Shown here: piece after piece, positions 9,753-21,479 of the stretch
How the letters are laid out: the number at the start of each line of letters is the position of its first letter
Numbering within the stretch: position 1 is the first letter of the stretch
NCBI RefSeq assembly: GCF_010183535.1
Contig: NC_071333.1
Span: forward strand, 4,772,587-4,836,586
DNA: 64,000 nt
Source of the DNA: Caenorhabditis remanei
Lineage: Eukaryota > Nematoda > Chromadorea > Rhabditida > Rhabditidae
Reading direction: 5' to 3'
The notes under the pieces: model-generated
What the model saw: the letters and a program-made list of their open reading frames with translations, nothing else
What the model was told of the DNA's origin: nothing
Databases searched by the model: none
Made by a program: the position numbers and the translations under genes

Positions 9753-10156
9753 GGAGTGACTGACACACAAAGCAAATTCCATGTTATAGATATGTTATCT
9801 TGTAAACTATCTTGTTTTTCTCTCTAATTCTTGCCAACCTATTTTGTTTCTCTCTAATCCTAGTTATCCTGTGTTCTCTGAAAATGTCCGTCATTCCTTT
9901 GCATATCTCTATCATATATGCCCCACCAAATTTCCTAGTTGTTCCCTTACCAATTTCCTAGTTGTTCCCTTCATGCTTATCAATTTCATAATTATTCCTT
10001 CTTGAGTATATCTGAATCCTCTCATTATCTCTTTATCTTTATCGTGCTCTCCTGCTGTTTCATAGTGTCACTCTAGCCTGATTGAAGTGACGAGACTCTG
10101 CTCATTAAAGAATCATCCCATTCTCGTGCGTACGAGGGACTTGAAAAACGCGAGGA
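9753..10156 (+). other. Untranslated 3' region of the retrotransposon with polypurine tract
   Basis: This 404-bp interval lies between pol and the 3' LTR and is pyrimidine-rich. It contains two short direct duplications: AATTTCCTAGTTGTTCCCTT-type units at about 9,937-9,980 and TTTCTCTCTAAT units at about 9,815-9,860. The bases abutting the LTR, GAAAAACGCGAGGA, are purine-rich but interrupted, a weak candidate for the polypurine plus-strand primer. Confidence 0.5.
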
Positions 10157-10678
10157 TGTCCGGTGTTTCACCGGAATATTTTGTCATTTCGTGGTCTTTT
10201 TATAAAAAGACTTATTTAAATTTCCCTCCCGAAGTCCACAAACACTCAAAACACGCAAACGAGAAGCTTGGCGCAATCTTGGTGCCTTGGCGCTTTTTTT
10301 GGGCAAGAGAAAAGTCATCAGAGAGAAGGCGTGCCTCTTCAGTTTTTGTGGCTGTAGCAACGGTGTGTACCGTTGTGAAGCTGTTTATTTGTTTTTCTTA
10401 CCTCTGCTTGGGTATTTGACCCATATTGTGTTGTTTTACTTGATTTGAGTGCAGTTTAGCCAGTTTGGGCTTGGAATAAACTAGATTATTCTCCAAAAAG
10501 TGCGTTTTGTGTGTTTCTTGCGCGATTTCAGATTCTCGCTAGTGTCAAAAGTGTTTTGACATCGTTGTGCTCGATTTTCTCTTGAATCCGTCGTGTATCT
10601 CTCTCTTTTGTGTATGTTCTCGTGTGTTTTAGCTAAAAAGTGTGCAAGTTCTCTCGGGAATTTGTAATTCTTTTTACT
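10157..10678 (+). repeat. 3' LTR
   Basis: Copy of the 5' LTR with the same 522-bp length; reading the two side by side I found no difference. It is followed by AAAG (10,679-10,682), the second half of the target duplication. Its AATAAA lies at 10,475-10,480 by analogy with the 5' copy. Confidence 0.95.
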
Positions 10679-11149
10679 AAAGGATATATTCAAACCAACA
10701 GTATAATCTATATCCCATTTTGTCTGTATTATAACTCTTTGATCCTGAAAAATTGAATTTTACGATAATTTGAGAAATAACTTGAGAACGCGCTACAAGA
10801 TGAAATCAGAAATCATTGATTCCGCTTTTAATTTTCCATGTTTTCAATTTAAAATTTGATTTTTTGTAGTTCAGTACATTTTTCTTCGTTTTTCTTTAGT
10901 TTTTGAGTTATGCGGCAGTGAAAATAAACAGGTGTTAGAGACAATGAGTCATACTTGGTTATCTCCTTGAAACTAGCTAACCAAATTTCAAATTAATTAC
11001 TGACCCTGCAATATTGATTTGGTGTTCATATCTTTCATAAATTTCAGTTTCAAGAATCACATCTGCAAAAATATTCCAGTGTGAACTTCCAGGGGGAACA
11101 ACAAATCGATTGATAAATTATTGTTCGTTTTCATTCCCTTTCCGATCAC

Positions 11150-11520
11150 CAGTACTCACACGTAGTTTGTTCCTTTCCTTGTTCGTCACTTTTCCTTCAA
11201 TTTCTGCAATGACTAATCTCCATCTAGCATATCAAAAATCGCGCTGACGTCTTTTTTTCCCTTTCTCTCTGCTTTCTGTTAATCTCTTACAGAGTGTAAC
11301 ATTTCCTACGCGTCTCGCCTCTAGCCGGTGCCAGTCAGTGCCGGCTGGCACGGGCTCACGGCTCACGGCTCACGTCTTCCACACGAGTCAACTGGCTCTC
11401 TTGTTTTGGAGTCCGAGTATAGCAGCTGCCGGTTGTCATAGAAATTGAGGTTGCGGCTACTCTCGCGGATTTGACCGGCTTACTAAAATATCACTAACGT
11501 CTCTCAGTTGTCTACTCTCT
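11150..11520. promoter_or_regulatory. GC-richer, pyrimidine-rich block, possible regulatory region
   Basis: Against an AT-rich background this block has many CG dinucleotides, a CT-rich run near 11,250-11,290, a triple tandem GGCTCAC (about 11,353-11,374) and an imperfect GTGCCAG / CTGGCAC dyad around 11,330-11,350. It ends in CT-rich sequence near 11,505. It could be a promoter or leader of an unrecognised transcript, or an old LTR; no coding sequence supports either. Confidence 0.25.
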
Positions 11521-12084
11521 TTTTTGAAGCCATGTTGTTTCTATTTTTTGTCTCTAACTTGTAGAAAATCAAAACAAAGGAAAAAATAAGGGAAGAGAGA
11601 AAATGAGAAAACATTTATAACAAGATATATATTACCAGTTTTGGCATAAACACGTTTAATTTTGCTTGAACGAGAATAACGTTCCTAACCAGTGTAAATA
11701 AATGAAGAAATTAGTTTGAACTGATAGCAAATAAGCCGATACGTGAGTATCAAGAGCAGAAAAGAGGAATAATGTAAGAAATTTCGAAATGCAAACTCGT
11801 TTTTTGCTCAATTCCCCATTTCTTCTTATTTTTTCCAGCAAATGTTTGTATTTTTTCAATTAATATCGTGAAAAAACAGAAAAAACTACGAAAGTTTGTT
11901 AGAAAAAGTGAGAAAACGACGAATTGGAGAGAAATCAGATTCGCGTGAACCGCTCGGAAAAACTCCTCCACCAAAGCTCTTTTTCGGTCAGGAAAACGGG
12001 AATTGTAGCATTCAGGGCAATGTTTTAGCATAAACCTGTTTCGCTTTAAACACAATAGATTACATGGGCTGTTCGATAGTTGCT

Positions 12085-14000
12085 CCCCATATCTCCTCAA
12101 TTCTGTTTCAGTTTAAAAGATCTCTGTTAATTTAGTTTTTGTGTGGAACGTGTCAGTAACCTTTGACGTAACCTGGAATATCAAGCGTGAAAAACAAAGG
12201 ATTGCATCGGAATTGCAATATGTGGAACGGATTCATTGAAAAGGAAAAAAACCAAACTATATCTATGTGAACACTCGAATATTGAAAATCTAAAAATCAC
12301 AAGTTCTTCTTGTCACTATAATGTAATTGATGGGCAAGATTACCATTTTCATGTGATACTGTTTTACAACCGCCAAGCGGCAGTCAAAATTTCACCATTC
12401 TGTTTTTAGCGGTACAAGATTATTTGTTGTCAAAAATGGGAATAATCGTTTAAGTGCTGCTCCAATCCGTCTTTGCATGATCTGTTTTGCGAAACTGTTC
12501 CGATTCTTTTGTAGAAATGTACGCAACTATAATCAATGAATGAATTTAACTAAATATTATCAAGTTGAATTGAAACAGATGCTAGTTCCTCTTTTTTCCC
12601 CACATTTGTTTTGAAAGTCGGAGATTTTCTCAAATAAACCAACTTAAATTTGAAGTTCAACACAAAATAGCGTGACTTTCGATTAACTTTACTACACCTT
12701 TACTTACATATTGCACTCAATACATAGACTTTAACATCCCCAAGATGTTTTCTGTTTTAAATTGTGAATTGGAAACTGGGACGTTTGATTTCCTTGGTTG
12801 AAGAATATTTGAGTGATCACTGAACCAAAGCCTCTGTTATTCTTCGACCACCTCAAGTCTATAATTTTTGGAATGTTTGTGTAAGAAATTGAAAAATGGA
12901 AAAACAAAATTCGTGGGATGAAACGAACCAGAACTTGCAAATGTCATGAAATCTTTAATTTTTTTGGAATGGAAGTTTGATCAAAGAAACTCTAAACAGT
13001 GATGGAAGAATTTTCGGTTTTATAAAACACTTATCAAAAAAAAAAAAAGTAATCACTTATTGGATAAAAGTTCAAAAACATGCAGTTTCTGGAATATGTG
13101 AAAAAAAAATAGTGGCGGGTTTTTATTCTTATAATGATAAAAACACAAGAGAAAATAGTTCGCTGACAAAACGAATGATGTCACCCTATCCGGACTCGGG
13201 ATTTTGTTTTTCAATGAGAAGAATAAGTTATCCTCTCCCCATATACATAGAAGGTGCATATGACTCGGTGTGCTCATGACAAAACACGTGTCCTTCTATA
13301 GTATAAAAGTAGCGGAAAGCCGGAGTTCGATCAAATTTTTTTCACTAGGGAAACTGTTTTTTCTAGAAAAGATATCCCACCATGCTAACACAACTTCTTA
13401 AAACGTTATTCCTGAAATTTTTGAACATTTTAAAACAGTTAAATTTTCTGGAATTGTTTTTCGAAACTTTCACTTCTGGTTCAGTTTCACATTTTGTGAT
13501 TTCTAGAGACAAACATTTACCATTCAGTAGCTATCTTCCATTCAAAAAAATTGTATTTTATCTGATAATTTCAATTTTCAGAAGTTAGATATTTGTGCGA
13601 ATATGTGCACTCTTTCAAATATATATGTTTTGAGTTTTCCAGAGATTTTAAGATCACTGAATGTGTGGCCTAACTGTAATTCGGAGTATCATGCAAAACA
13701 TAATGCAAAGCATATCTATATCTATGAAATATGTTCCACTGAATACTTAAAATCATAATGGGCATGTTTATCAGTTTCGAAACAATGTGCGATTCGCAAA
13801 CAAATGTTGAAGAGAACATCAGTTCATTGATGATTCATAATGCGTTTTGTTTAAGAAAGGCCCCTGCTTTATTCTCTATTACTTAATCCTCATTTCTTCT
13901 CAATTTCGTTTCAGTTTAAAAGATCTCTGTTTTTTTCGTTTCTGGGAGCACCTCAAACGTCAGTAACCTTTGACGTAAGCCGGAGAATGAAGCCTGGCTA
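12085..14000 (+). repeat. Pair of related segments 12,085-12,200 and 13,885-14,000
   Basis: Both contain GTTTCAGTTTAAAAGATCTC followed after 30-50 bp by GTCAGTAACCTTTGACGTAA, which includes an inverted ACGTCA/TGACGT pair. They share orientation and lie 1.8 kb apart, so they are fragments of one dispersed repeat. The sequence between them is not repeated. Confidence 0.5.
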
Positions 14001-14211
14001 TCTGAAAGTTGAAAATCCCTAGAAGGCTATCAACTTAAGTTGTGCATTGTAGCCAATTAGTACACCAACACCTGGAAATCTCAAACATCTGTATCATTTT
14101 CTTGTGTGGATCAGTTTCTACTCTGGTCTCATAATAAACAAGTTTGTTTTTGCATGATTTACCTACATTCTCGTTTCAGAAAAAAATATCTTGTGACGTG
14201 AAACAGCGGAC

Positions 14212-17200
14212 ACGGTGTGCGGGCTTCTTTTTCGAATTTTCATGCTTCAGGGATTAGGAAGCCCCGAGATAGATGTTATCTTTTTTCTGCCCAACAATTC
14301 TATTTTTGTAACAGAAAATCGAGATTGTGTCGAGTACAAAGGATTGGATTAGCGCATTGAAATATTTCTTTTTTTGGAGTATTTTGTGAGATTCTTGAGA
14401 ACTTAAAAATAGTTCTGACTTGTGAATTGGTTCGAACATCAAGAGTCATCATTTTAAGAGATCAAGAAAAGTGTTATCCAGATTTCAGAAGATTTTACGG
14501 AGTCCAAAGTATTCGAAGCTTGTAATACTTTAAGAAGTTTATGATGCCAGTGTTCTTTGTTTTATCATCGTTTCCAGATAATCCAGATTACTGTAACGGT
14601 CGGTGCGAGTTTATTGTAACGGTCGGTGCGAGAAATATTTTATATTTCTGAAATCTCTGCTAAAGAGATAGAAAACAGAAAACAAGGAAGTAATAAGGTT
14701 GGATAAGGTAGGTTTGAGAAAACCTGACTGTTATCTTGAAATTTATGTAATTGGCAGTTGAAAGGGAACGGGAAAGCTTTCAAGCTCATTTGTTTCAACA
14801 TTATTTTGAAAGTTTTCGACTTTTTTCAGTCGTAATTTTTAATGGGAGTTCGGGAAGAAGTTAGAATATCTGTAGATAGACCGATAGCATTCATATTTAT
14901 CATACTTGTCAAGACCCTCCCGATCCGGCAAAACCCGAAAATACCCAAAAGACCGGACTGTGCCGGAGGAAAGTTTTAAAAGCTCGGCATTAATAAACGA
15001 GTCATTTTTTAAACATTTTTTCAATTTTTTATCGAACATGTAAACATTTTTGATGATTAAAAAGACATTTTTCTTATTCTGAATCATTGTCGAAAGTGTG
15101 ACTTTTTCGCAATAAAAAATTCAAAAAAAAACTCAAGAACATTTGTTTCAACATTATTTTGAAAGGTTTCCTCTTTTTTCAATAGTAATTTTTATTGAGA
15201 GTACGGGAAGAAATTGGTATTGCGAATATCTGTAGATTGACCGATGGAATTCATATATTTCATTATTCAAGTCCGACCCGTCAAGACCCGAAAATATCCA
15301 AAGGCTATTGATGTTTCAGAAATCTCATCATATTTCAATTCCTCAGGTCCAATTTAGTCCCATTTGGTGGTGATTTCATTCTACCAACATCAATTTCCGA
15401 ATTAAAACTTTTTTTCACCGGTCAACCTACAATTTTCAGTTTGTTTACTGCATTCCCACACCATATGACTCAAAACCTTTTCTCAAGAAATTTTAAGAGC
15501 AGAAAAATGTAGCCGGAATTTAGTTCGAAAGGTTTCTGCAAAAATGATTTCACCAAACACCTGACTTCAGTTTTATTTCTGACTTGAATAACAACTGGAA
15601 TCATACGGGTCAAAAAAATGTATTTTAAGATTTGTTGATGGCATCCAATCGGAAGAATAACTGATTTGGAAGAATGATTTTTAGTCAGAAGATGACAAAA
15701 CATTCTACACTTTTTAAATCTCTGCTTGAGAGACAGAAAACAAAAAACAAGGAAGTAATAAGTTTGGATACGGTAGGTTTGAGAAAACCTGACTGTTATC
15801 CCGACATTTTTGTAATTGACAATTAAAAGGGAACGCGAATGTTTTCAAGCGCATTTGTTTCAACATTATTTCAAAAGGTTACCTTTTTTCAGTTGTAATT
15901 TTTATTGAGAGTTCTGGAAGAAGTTGGTATTGTGAACATCTGACCGATGGAATTCATATATTTCATTATTCAAGGCCCTGCCCGACCCGGCAAGACCCGA
16001 AAATACCCAAAAGCCCGGGCTGTCCTGTAGGAAAATTTTGAAAGCCTGGCATCAAAAAACAAACAAATTCTGAAAAATTTAAAACATTTGAAACATTTGA
16101 ATTCTGCTATTTGGCGCCAATTACCCGGTACTTTACTTTTACTGACAAGGCTCGGCCCGTCCTGAGCCTTGACAAATCTGTTTTTTTTTGTTTTCATTCT
16201 GCTATTGATGTTTTAGAAAGCTTATCAAATTTTAATTCCTCAGGTCCAGGTTACTTCCAATCCGTGGTGATTTCATTTCACCAACATCAATTTCAGAAAG
16301 GAAACCTCCTTTTACCGGTCACCCTATAATTTTCAGTTTGTTTACTGCATTCCCACATCATCTGACTCAAAGCCTTTTCTCAAGAAATTTTAAGAGCACA
16401 AAAATGTAGTCGGAATTTAGTTTGAAAGGTTTTCGCAAAAATGATTTCACCGAACACATGACTTTTTGGAAGGTTTGAATGAAAACAACCTCTGTGGGAA
16501 AAATTGAAATGAAATTCGTAATATGGTAAGCTTGATTTGAGAGTTCTTTGGTGAGGGTCTGATAGAAAATAACGTGAGGCTGAAATTTAAACAAAACAAA
16601 ACAAAACTCATTTGCAATAGAGTTTTTTTCATGATAATTTATAGTATTTCTCAGTTTTCGTCACTCCAAAAATACGCTTCAAACCGAGTATAGACTCAAA
16701 ACAGCTGATATTAATAACCACATCAATTCAAAATCATAATCCTCCTGTCCAAATTTTGAAACCATTATAATTCTGAAAAGGAAAAAAACCAGTGCGATGT
16801 CGACAATTTCCCGATCTCGAAAATCTCTTATAAGCGAATTGGTTTAACTGTGAAATAATAATATTGAACCATTAGAAAGATTGTGAAAAGTTATTCTGGT
16901 GAACTGAATTCATATTTTTTGTTGCAGATTCTGATACTTTAGAAAATACTAAAAATCTTTCATTATTGAGGCACATGCTATAAATAACTCTAAACACCAT
17001 AATTTCCAGTTCACTGAAGTCCTATGCACAGGAAAACTGACATATCATATGTGGAACGTTGCAAAGTTCTTTTGAGCATATTATGTGCATTTTTGACCTC
17101 TAGCATCTTCAGCTTTCTGGAGCTTCCTTATGTTAGACCGAAATTAATGAACTGTTCCATCTAAATCCAAAAACGTGCAAAACATGAAAATTCTTTGATT

Positions 17201-18546
17201 TCTCACATCTAATCTACACTCGTCATGAACTTCTCGTCGAGTGTGTAAGTCATGGATTATCCCATTCCTATTGAAATAACATAAAAGAAATAGATTATCA
17301 ATATCATCGCGAGGGGAAGCACTTGTTAAAAACATGTTTGTGAAGTCACTAATCTCTCACTAATCTTCCAGATTGGAGTTCTTGTTAATGGATGTAAAGA
17401 TTTTGGTGACTAATGTAGATCAAAGGTGGTATAGAATTGAACGAAATTGATAGCGGTAGACAGTTCCAAAATTATATCAATTTTTATCACACTGGTGAGA
17501 TGAAAAAATAAACGTTTTCTTGATATCAAAGTTGGTATAAAAATTGTAAGCACATTGACATACAGGTGCTCCCTAGCAAGTTACATATCGTCAAAGTAAT
17601 TTCTCCCCGAACTCCTAATAAAAACTACTGAAAAAGGAAGAAACCTCTCAAAATAATGTTAAAACAAATGAGCTTGAAAGCTTTGACGTTCCCCTTCAAC
17701 TGCCAAGTACAAAAAAATTGAGATGACAGTCAGGTTTCCAATCTTATTACTTCCTTGCTTTCTATTTTCTATTTCTCTACCTGAGATAACAGAATATAAT
17801 CCTCACCATAAAACTCTCAAATCAAGCTTTCCATATTACGAAACTCATTTCAATTTTTCCCACAGATGTTTTTTTTATTCAACACTTCCAAAAAGTCATG
17901 TGTTTTAGAATTCTGAAACATCAATAGCCTTTGGATATTTTCGGGTCTTGCCGGGTCGGGCTTGAAAAATGAAATGTATGAATTCCATCGGTCAATCTAC
18001 AGATTTTCGCAATTCCAACTTCTTCCCGTACTCTCAATAAAAATTACTACTGAAAAAAAGAAACCTTTCAAAATAATGTTAAAACAAATGTTCTTGAAAA
18101 CTTTCACGTTCCCCTTCAACTGTCAGTTACAAAAATTTTTTCCATCTGAATCACTTTTATTTCTGACTTGAATAACAACTGTGGTCATACGGGTCGAAGT
18201 AAAGAACACTGACATCATAAACTTCTTATAGTATTACAAGCTTCAAATACTTCGGACTCAGTGAAATCTTCTCAAATCTGGATAATACTTTTCTTAATCT
18301 CTAAAAATGATGACTCTTGATGTTCGAACCAATTCACAAGTCAGAACTATCTTTAAATTCTGAAGAATCTCACGAAATACTCCACAAAATAAGAAATATT
18401 TCAATACACTAATCCAATCCTTTGTACTCGTCACAATCTCGTTTCTCTGTTACAAAAATAGAATTGTTGGCCAAAAAAGAGATCACATCCATCTCGGGGC
18501 TTCCTAATCCCTGAAACATAAAAATTCGAAAAAGAAGCCCACACTG
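14212..18546. mobile_element. Large fold-back repeat with internal tandem duplications
   Basis: The outer arms are inverted copies. 14,212-14,580 (starting near TGTGCGGGCTTCTTTTTCGAA) pairs with 18,200-18,546, including the regions reading agccccgagatagatgt and ttggttcgaacatcaagagtc. Inside are several diverged copies of a unit containing GAAAACCTGACTGTTATC and GACCCGGCAAGACCCGAAAA: 14,640-14,960, 15,130-15,310 and 15,710-16,030 forward, and 17,575-18,130 inverted. A second unit is duplicated directly (15,300-15,560 and 16,195-16,460). Two 18-bp TGTAACGGTCGGTGCGAG units lie at 14,592-14,632. No transposase is recognisable, so this is a non-autonomous fold-back element or a rearranged repeat cluster; the ends are approximate. 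Confidence 0.6.
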
Positions 18547-20580
18547 ATCATCACCTGTTACGGCGTAATAATCGAAAAACCTGATCTAGTCATTAATTGA
18601 GTGCTTGTAAATATATAAATAAAATCGGAAAATCAAGATCTGTAAGGACCTTGTGCTTAGTACTTGGTAGAATTAAAAATGGAATGTTAACACCTTTGAA
18701 CATCTGAAAATCTTGATAAGCGGATGTGGTGGGCAGTAAAAACAGAAATAAGTCGGTGGATTAGAATAATTCGATGACATTAAGTGAGTCACAACAAAGT
18801 TGGATTGCTGTATGTCACACCGGCATGAACATTTTCCAGTAAGTAAGAAACATAATTTCGGTATCTCTCTTCAGTGGTAATACAATTTCAGTGTTATCCT
18901 GGTCTTAACTTTTAAATTGTCAGGATTTCAAATTTACAAAATGTAGCCAAATCTTCTCGGCATGTGTGTCTTCCAATACGGTTCTCACAGTTATAATCGC
19001 AATTATTTCAGAAATCTTGCTTATCTGAGCAGAAGATGTATTTCTTCCGGGTATGTCTCAAATTTCCTAGAATATATCTGGCTCTACTTCTGATTTTAAA
19101 TCCGATACATTCTGAACCAGATGTATACACGCGTCATACCTAGAAGCAGTCATGTGGCTCGATGATTTCAGTTTCAGATGAATGTGTTTTTGAATGCATC
19201 AAACTGGAATTAATTAGAAGGAAAGAAGCGTACAACTCGGTACCAGTTGCGAGACATTTCGATAAACAATGACTCAATAAAAAAGGTTCCAAAAGTGACA
19301 GATCTTGATGTACCGCTGATTTAATTATGAATAAAAGAAGGAAACATGACGAAGGTTGGAGGGACAGTGTTTACTTAAAAATTCAGCTTCGAATTGAATG
19401 AAATTGAGAAACAAGTAAAAGACTGAGAACAAACTAGATTCTGAATTTTTCACAAAGAAAAAAAAGAATCAGAGACACATTGTTAGGTATGTTCTGGAAA
19501 GTAGTCTAACTAAGAAGAACACGTCAAAAAGTTTTTCACTCATCGTGTCAAAACATCTGTACGGGTTCAAAAGTAACATTTTTGTAGATAAATAAGAGCG
19601 ACATAAGTGCGTCGGAGGTTTTAAAATGTTGTAAAACAACATTATGTGAAAAAAGTTTATCACTGGATTGAACAATCCATGAAACTGCTAGAAGATTCCT
19701 GGTGCAGGTTTTATAGTACATTTTGCGTTCATGCGGAATTCATTGACTACTAATGTGTGTTTCGCGTCAGTGATTAACAAAATCTCAACAATCCAACTTG
19801 CCTTACAGTCACCAAGTTTTCACAATTACTCATACATATTATTGATACTCATAAACATCATTGTTATTTGGTTTCTTCATCAATAATCGGTTTCCGTCTT
19901 GAACTTTGCAACGTGTGTCACTAATACTTATCCTAATTCCACAAAAAATTCCTGAAATCGGATAACAAGATTAGAGAAATAACAATGACATATAAATCCG
20001 AAACAGTTGACAAAAACAGGTTTTCCGAGATTCTCGAATCTTCGGAGCTATCATATGCGAACTTATAAAATGATGACATCTCATACCGATCGAATGTGAT
20101 AACTGTTGCAAATAAGCTCATAACAAAAGCTCAAACTTGTGATAATTTTATGTTTGAATTCAGAATTTTGAGACGGAAGAAAAGAAGAAATGCTTCAAAA
20201 TTAATTTTCAGCTGGACGGTAAAAATGTTCAGAACGTTTTTTAAAAGCAAAATTCAAAAAATTAAATTTTCCTGCTGAGAATGATGACGTGAAAACTATA
20301 ATCCAAATACTTTGACTGTATATAACTTCCGTGGAAGTAACTTTAATACTTTCTTCAAGAGACGCTTTTCTTTGTTTCAAAATTCTCTATTCACACATAT
20401 ATAATAAGAATTACTGTCAGTGTTTCTTTTCAAACTTCCGTAGTTCAGTTTGTTCTATCCGAATACCTCCTTGTCTTTCATTTGCCATTCCCATCGAACA
20501 AAATAACTCATGTTACTCACTGAAATTCTCACGACTTCTTCTCCTTCTCGTATTCTGAGCGTTTTTTGATCTTCTCATTT
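18547..20580. other. Non-coding interval upstream of the secreted-protein gene
   Basis: I see no exon series here on either strand. The composition is AT-rich and evenly mixed, with scattered short frames only. A distal part of the regulatory region of the gene at 20,843 may lie within it. Confidence 0.4.
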
Positions 20581-20594
20581 TTAGACTTGATCTC

Positions 20595-20760
20595 AAAATG
20601 GGCGTGGCATGATAAGAACGACATTTGCATTGGAAAATGGGCGGAGACTTTCTCTCGACATTTTCCAATCTGAAATCTGGGCGGAGTTAAGAGTGAGAGG
20701 GACAGAAAAGGGCGGGGCGTAGCGGTATAAAAAGCCGAATTTGCCAACTAATCACTCACC
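20595..20760 (+). promoter_or_regulatory. Promoter with GC boxes and TATA box
   Basis: Four GGGCG-type boxes stand out in an AT-rich setting: gggcgtggc near 20,599, gggcggaga near 20,639, gggcggagt near 20,679 and gggcggggc at 20,710-20,718. They are followed by a TATA box TATAAAAA at 20,726-20,733, about 110 bp before the ATG at 20,843. GC boxes of this kind are bound by SP1/KLF factors; the arrangement suggests a strong, conventional promoter for the following gene. Confidence 0.7.
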
Positions 20761-20842
20761 AGATCATCTATCTGCCCATCTTCCTCCCTTCAAACCCCTC
20801 GGAACTCTCCAAATTTCCTTGGAAACCCTCGAACTCTCCACG

Positions 20843-21318
20843 ATGAGCCTCAAACTCGTCTTCGCCTTCTTCCTGGCTCTCAATATGGCCGTTCCAGTCG
20901 TCGGATTGTCGTGCAACTGGGTCAACGACTGGAGAACTGATGTCGTGCACGACAGGAAGTTCTGCACTGCCTACTTCGAGACCGGAGCCGGACACGCCTC
21001 ATTCGGAGGATCAAAGGCTCATCCAAAGGAACTGACCACCTTCATGTACGACTTCATGAATGAGGCCGACGACTGTCAGCTACAGGTATGTTGAATCATA
21101 AAAGAGACCAAGACATCTCTATAATTTTTATTTTTCAGACTGGCATTCCAATCATGGATGGTTCCGGAGACACAACAAGCATCTGGGCTTGCGTCTGCTA
21201 TGAAAGTCATTGCAACTTCCCGTTCAGCTACGAAGAATTCGTCCGTAGAGGTCACACCTTACGCCCATCCTTCGTCCCATCTGTCATTCCTGGTGAAGAT
21301 GCTCCCGGACACCACTAA
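20843..21318 (+). CDS. Small secreted cysteine-rich protein, nematode family
   Basis: Two exons, 20,843-21,085 and 21,139-21,318, are joined by a 53-bp phase-0 intron with GTATG donor and TTTTTCAG acceptor, giving 140 residues. The first about 21 residues form a clean signal peptide (LVFAFFLALNMAVPVVG). The mature part has six cysteines, ending in CVCYESHCNF; that C-x-C-x4-C-N ending resembles small disulfide-rich (Ly6-like or toxin-fold-like) extracellular domains, but I cannot name the family and do not claim a toxin. It is probably secreted. A GC-box/TATA promoter lies just upstream and an AATAAA follows at 21,455-21,460. Frame, splice sites and signals are all intact, so this is a functional gene. 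Confidence 0.88.
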
Positions 21319-21454
21319 CTGCTCTCTCTCCTGGACCCCGCCGCTCTCTCTCTCTCTCGTCTCCCGTCATGAACTCTCGTCTCAATGTGAAAGCAAGAAA
21401 CTGATCTCGTTATCACTTATCCAACCTCATTCTGTCATTTATTCGTATTTCTTG

Positions 21455-21460
21455 AATAAA
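21455..21460 (+). terminator. Polyadenylation signal of the secreted-protein gene
   Basis: AATAAA 137 bp after the stop codon at 21,318, followed within about 20 bp by a GT-rich stretch (cgtgtttcggtgttc), the usual layout of a 3' end. Confidence 0.75.
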
Positions 21461-21479
21461 GCCTGTTGATCAAGCCCGT

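Larger units (their letters stand above)
1903..10682 (+). mobile_element. Full-length Ty3/gypsy (Cer1-like) LTR retrotransposon with target-site duplication
   Basis: The element proper runs 1,907-10,678 (8,772 bp) and is flanked by the 4-bp direct repeat AAAG at 1,903-1,906 and 10,679-10,682. It has two 522-bp LTRs that I read as identical, a tRNA-type primer binding site directly after the 5' LTR, Gag with zinc knuckles, an aspartic protease DSGA motif, reverse transcriptase (YVDD), RNase H and a DDE integrase with a GPY/F-like motif. The order protease-RT-RNase H-integrase is that of Ty3/gypsy (Metaviridae). The size, the essentially single gag-pol frame and the nematode context resemble C. 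elegans Cer1. Identical LTRs imply very recent insertion, yet the coding frame steps twice (near 5,150 and near 6,280), so this copy as written could not make one uninterrupted polyprotein without frameshifting. Confidence 0.95.
10683..14211. other. Long interval without a convincing gene
   Basis: I find no multi-exon coding pattern on either strand. Local features are a GC-richer block at 11,150-11,520 and a repeated segment at 12,085-12,200 and 13,885-14,000, both listed separately. There is also a TATA-like GTATAAAAG near 13,300 preceded by CACGTG at about 13,285, but the 68-codon frame after it (13,382-13,588) is low-complexity and not believable as protein. Confidence 0.5.

Noticed and set aside
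6339..9768. Numerous minus-strand frames across pol
   Set aside because: Shadow frames opposite a long conserved coding sequence.
13382..13588. 68-codon frame behind a TATA-like and CACGTG motif
   Set aside because: Sequence is Leu/Phe/Lys low complexity without splice sites, signal for secretion or polyA support.
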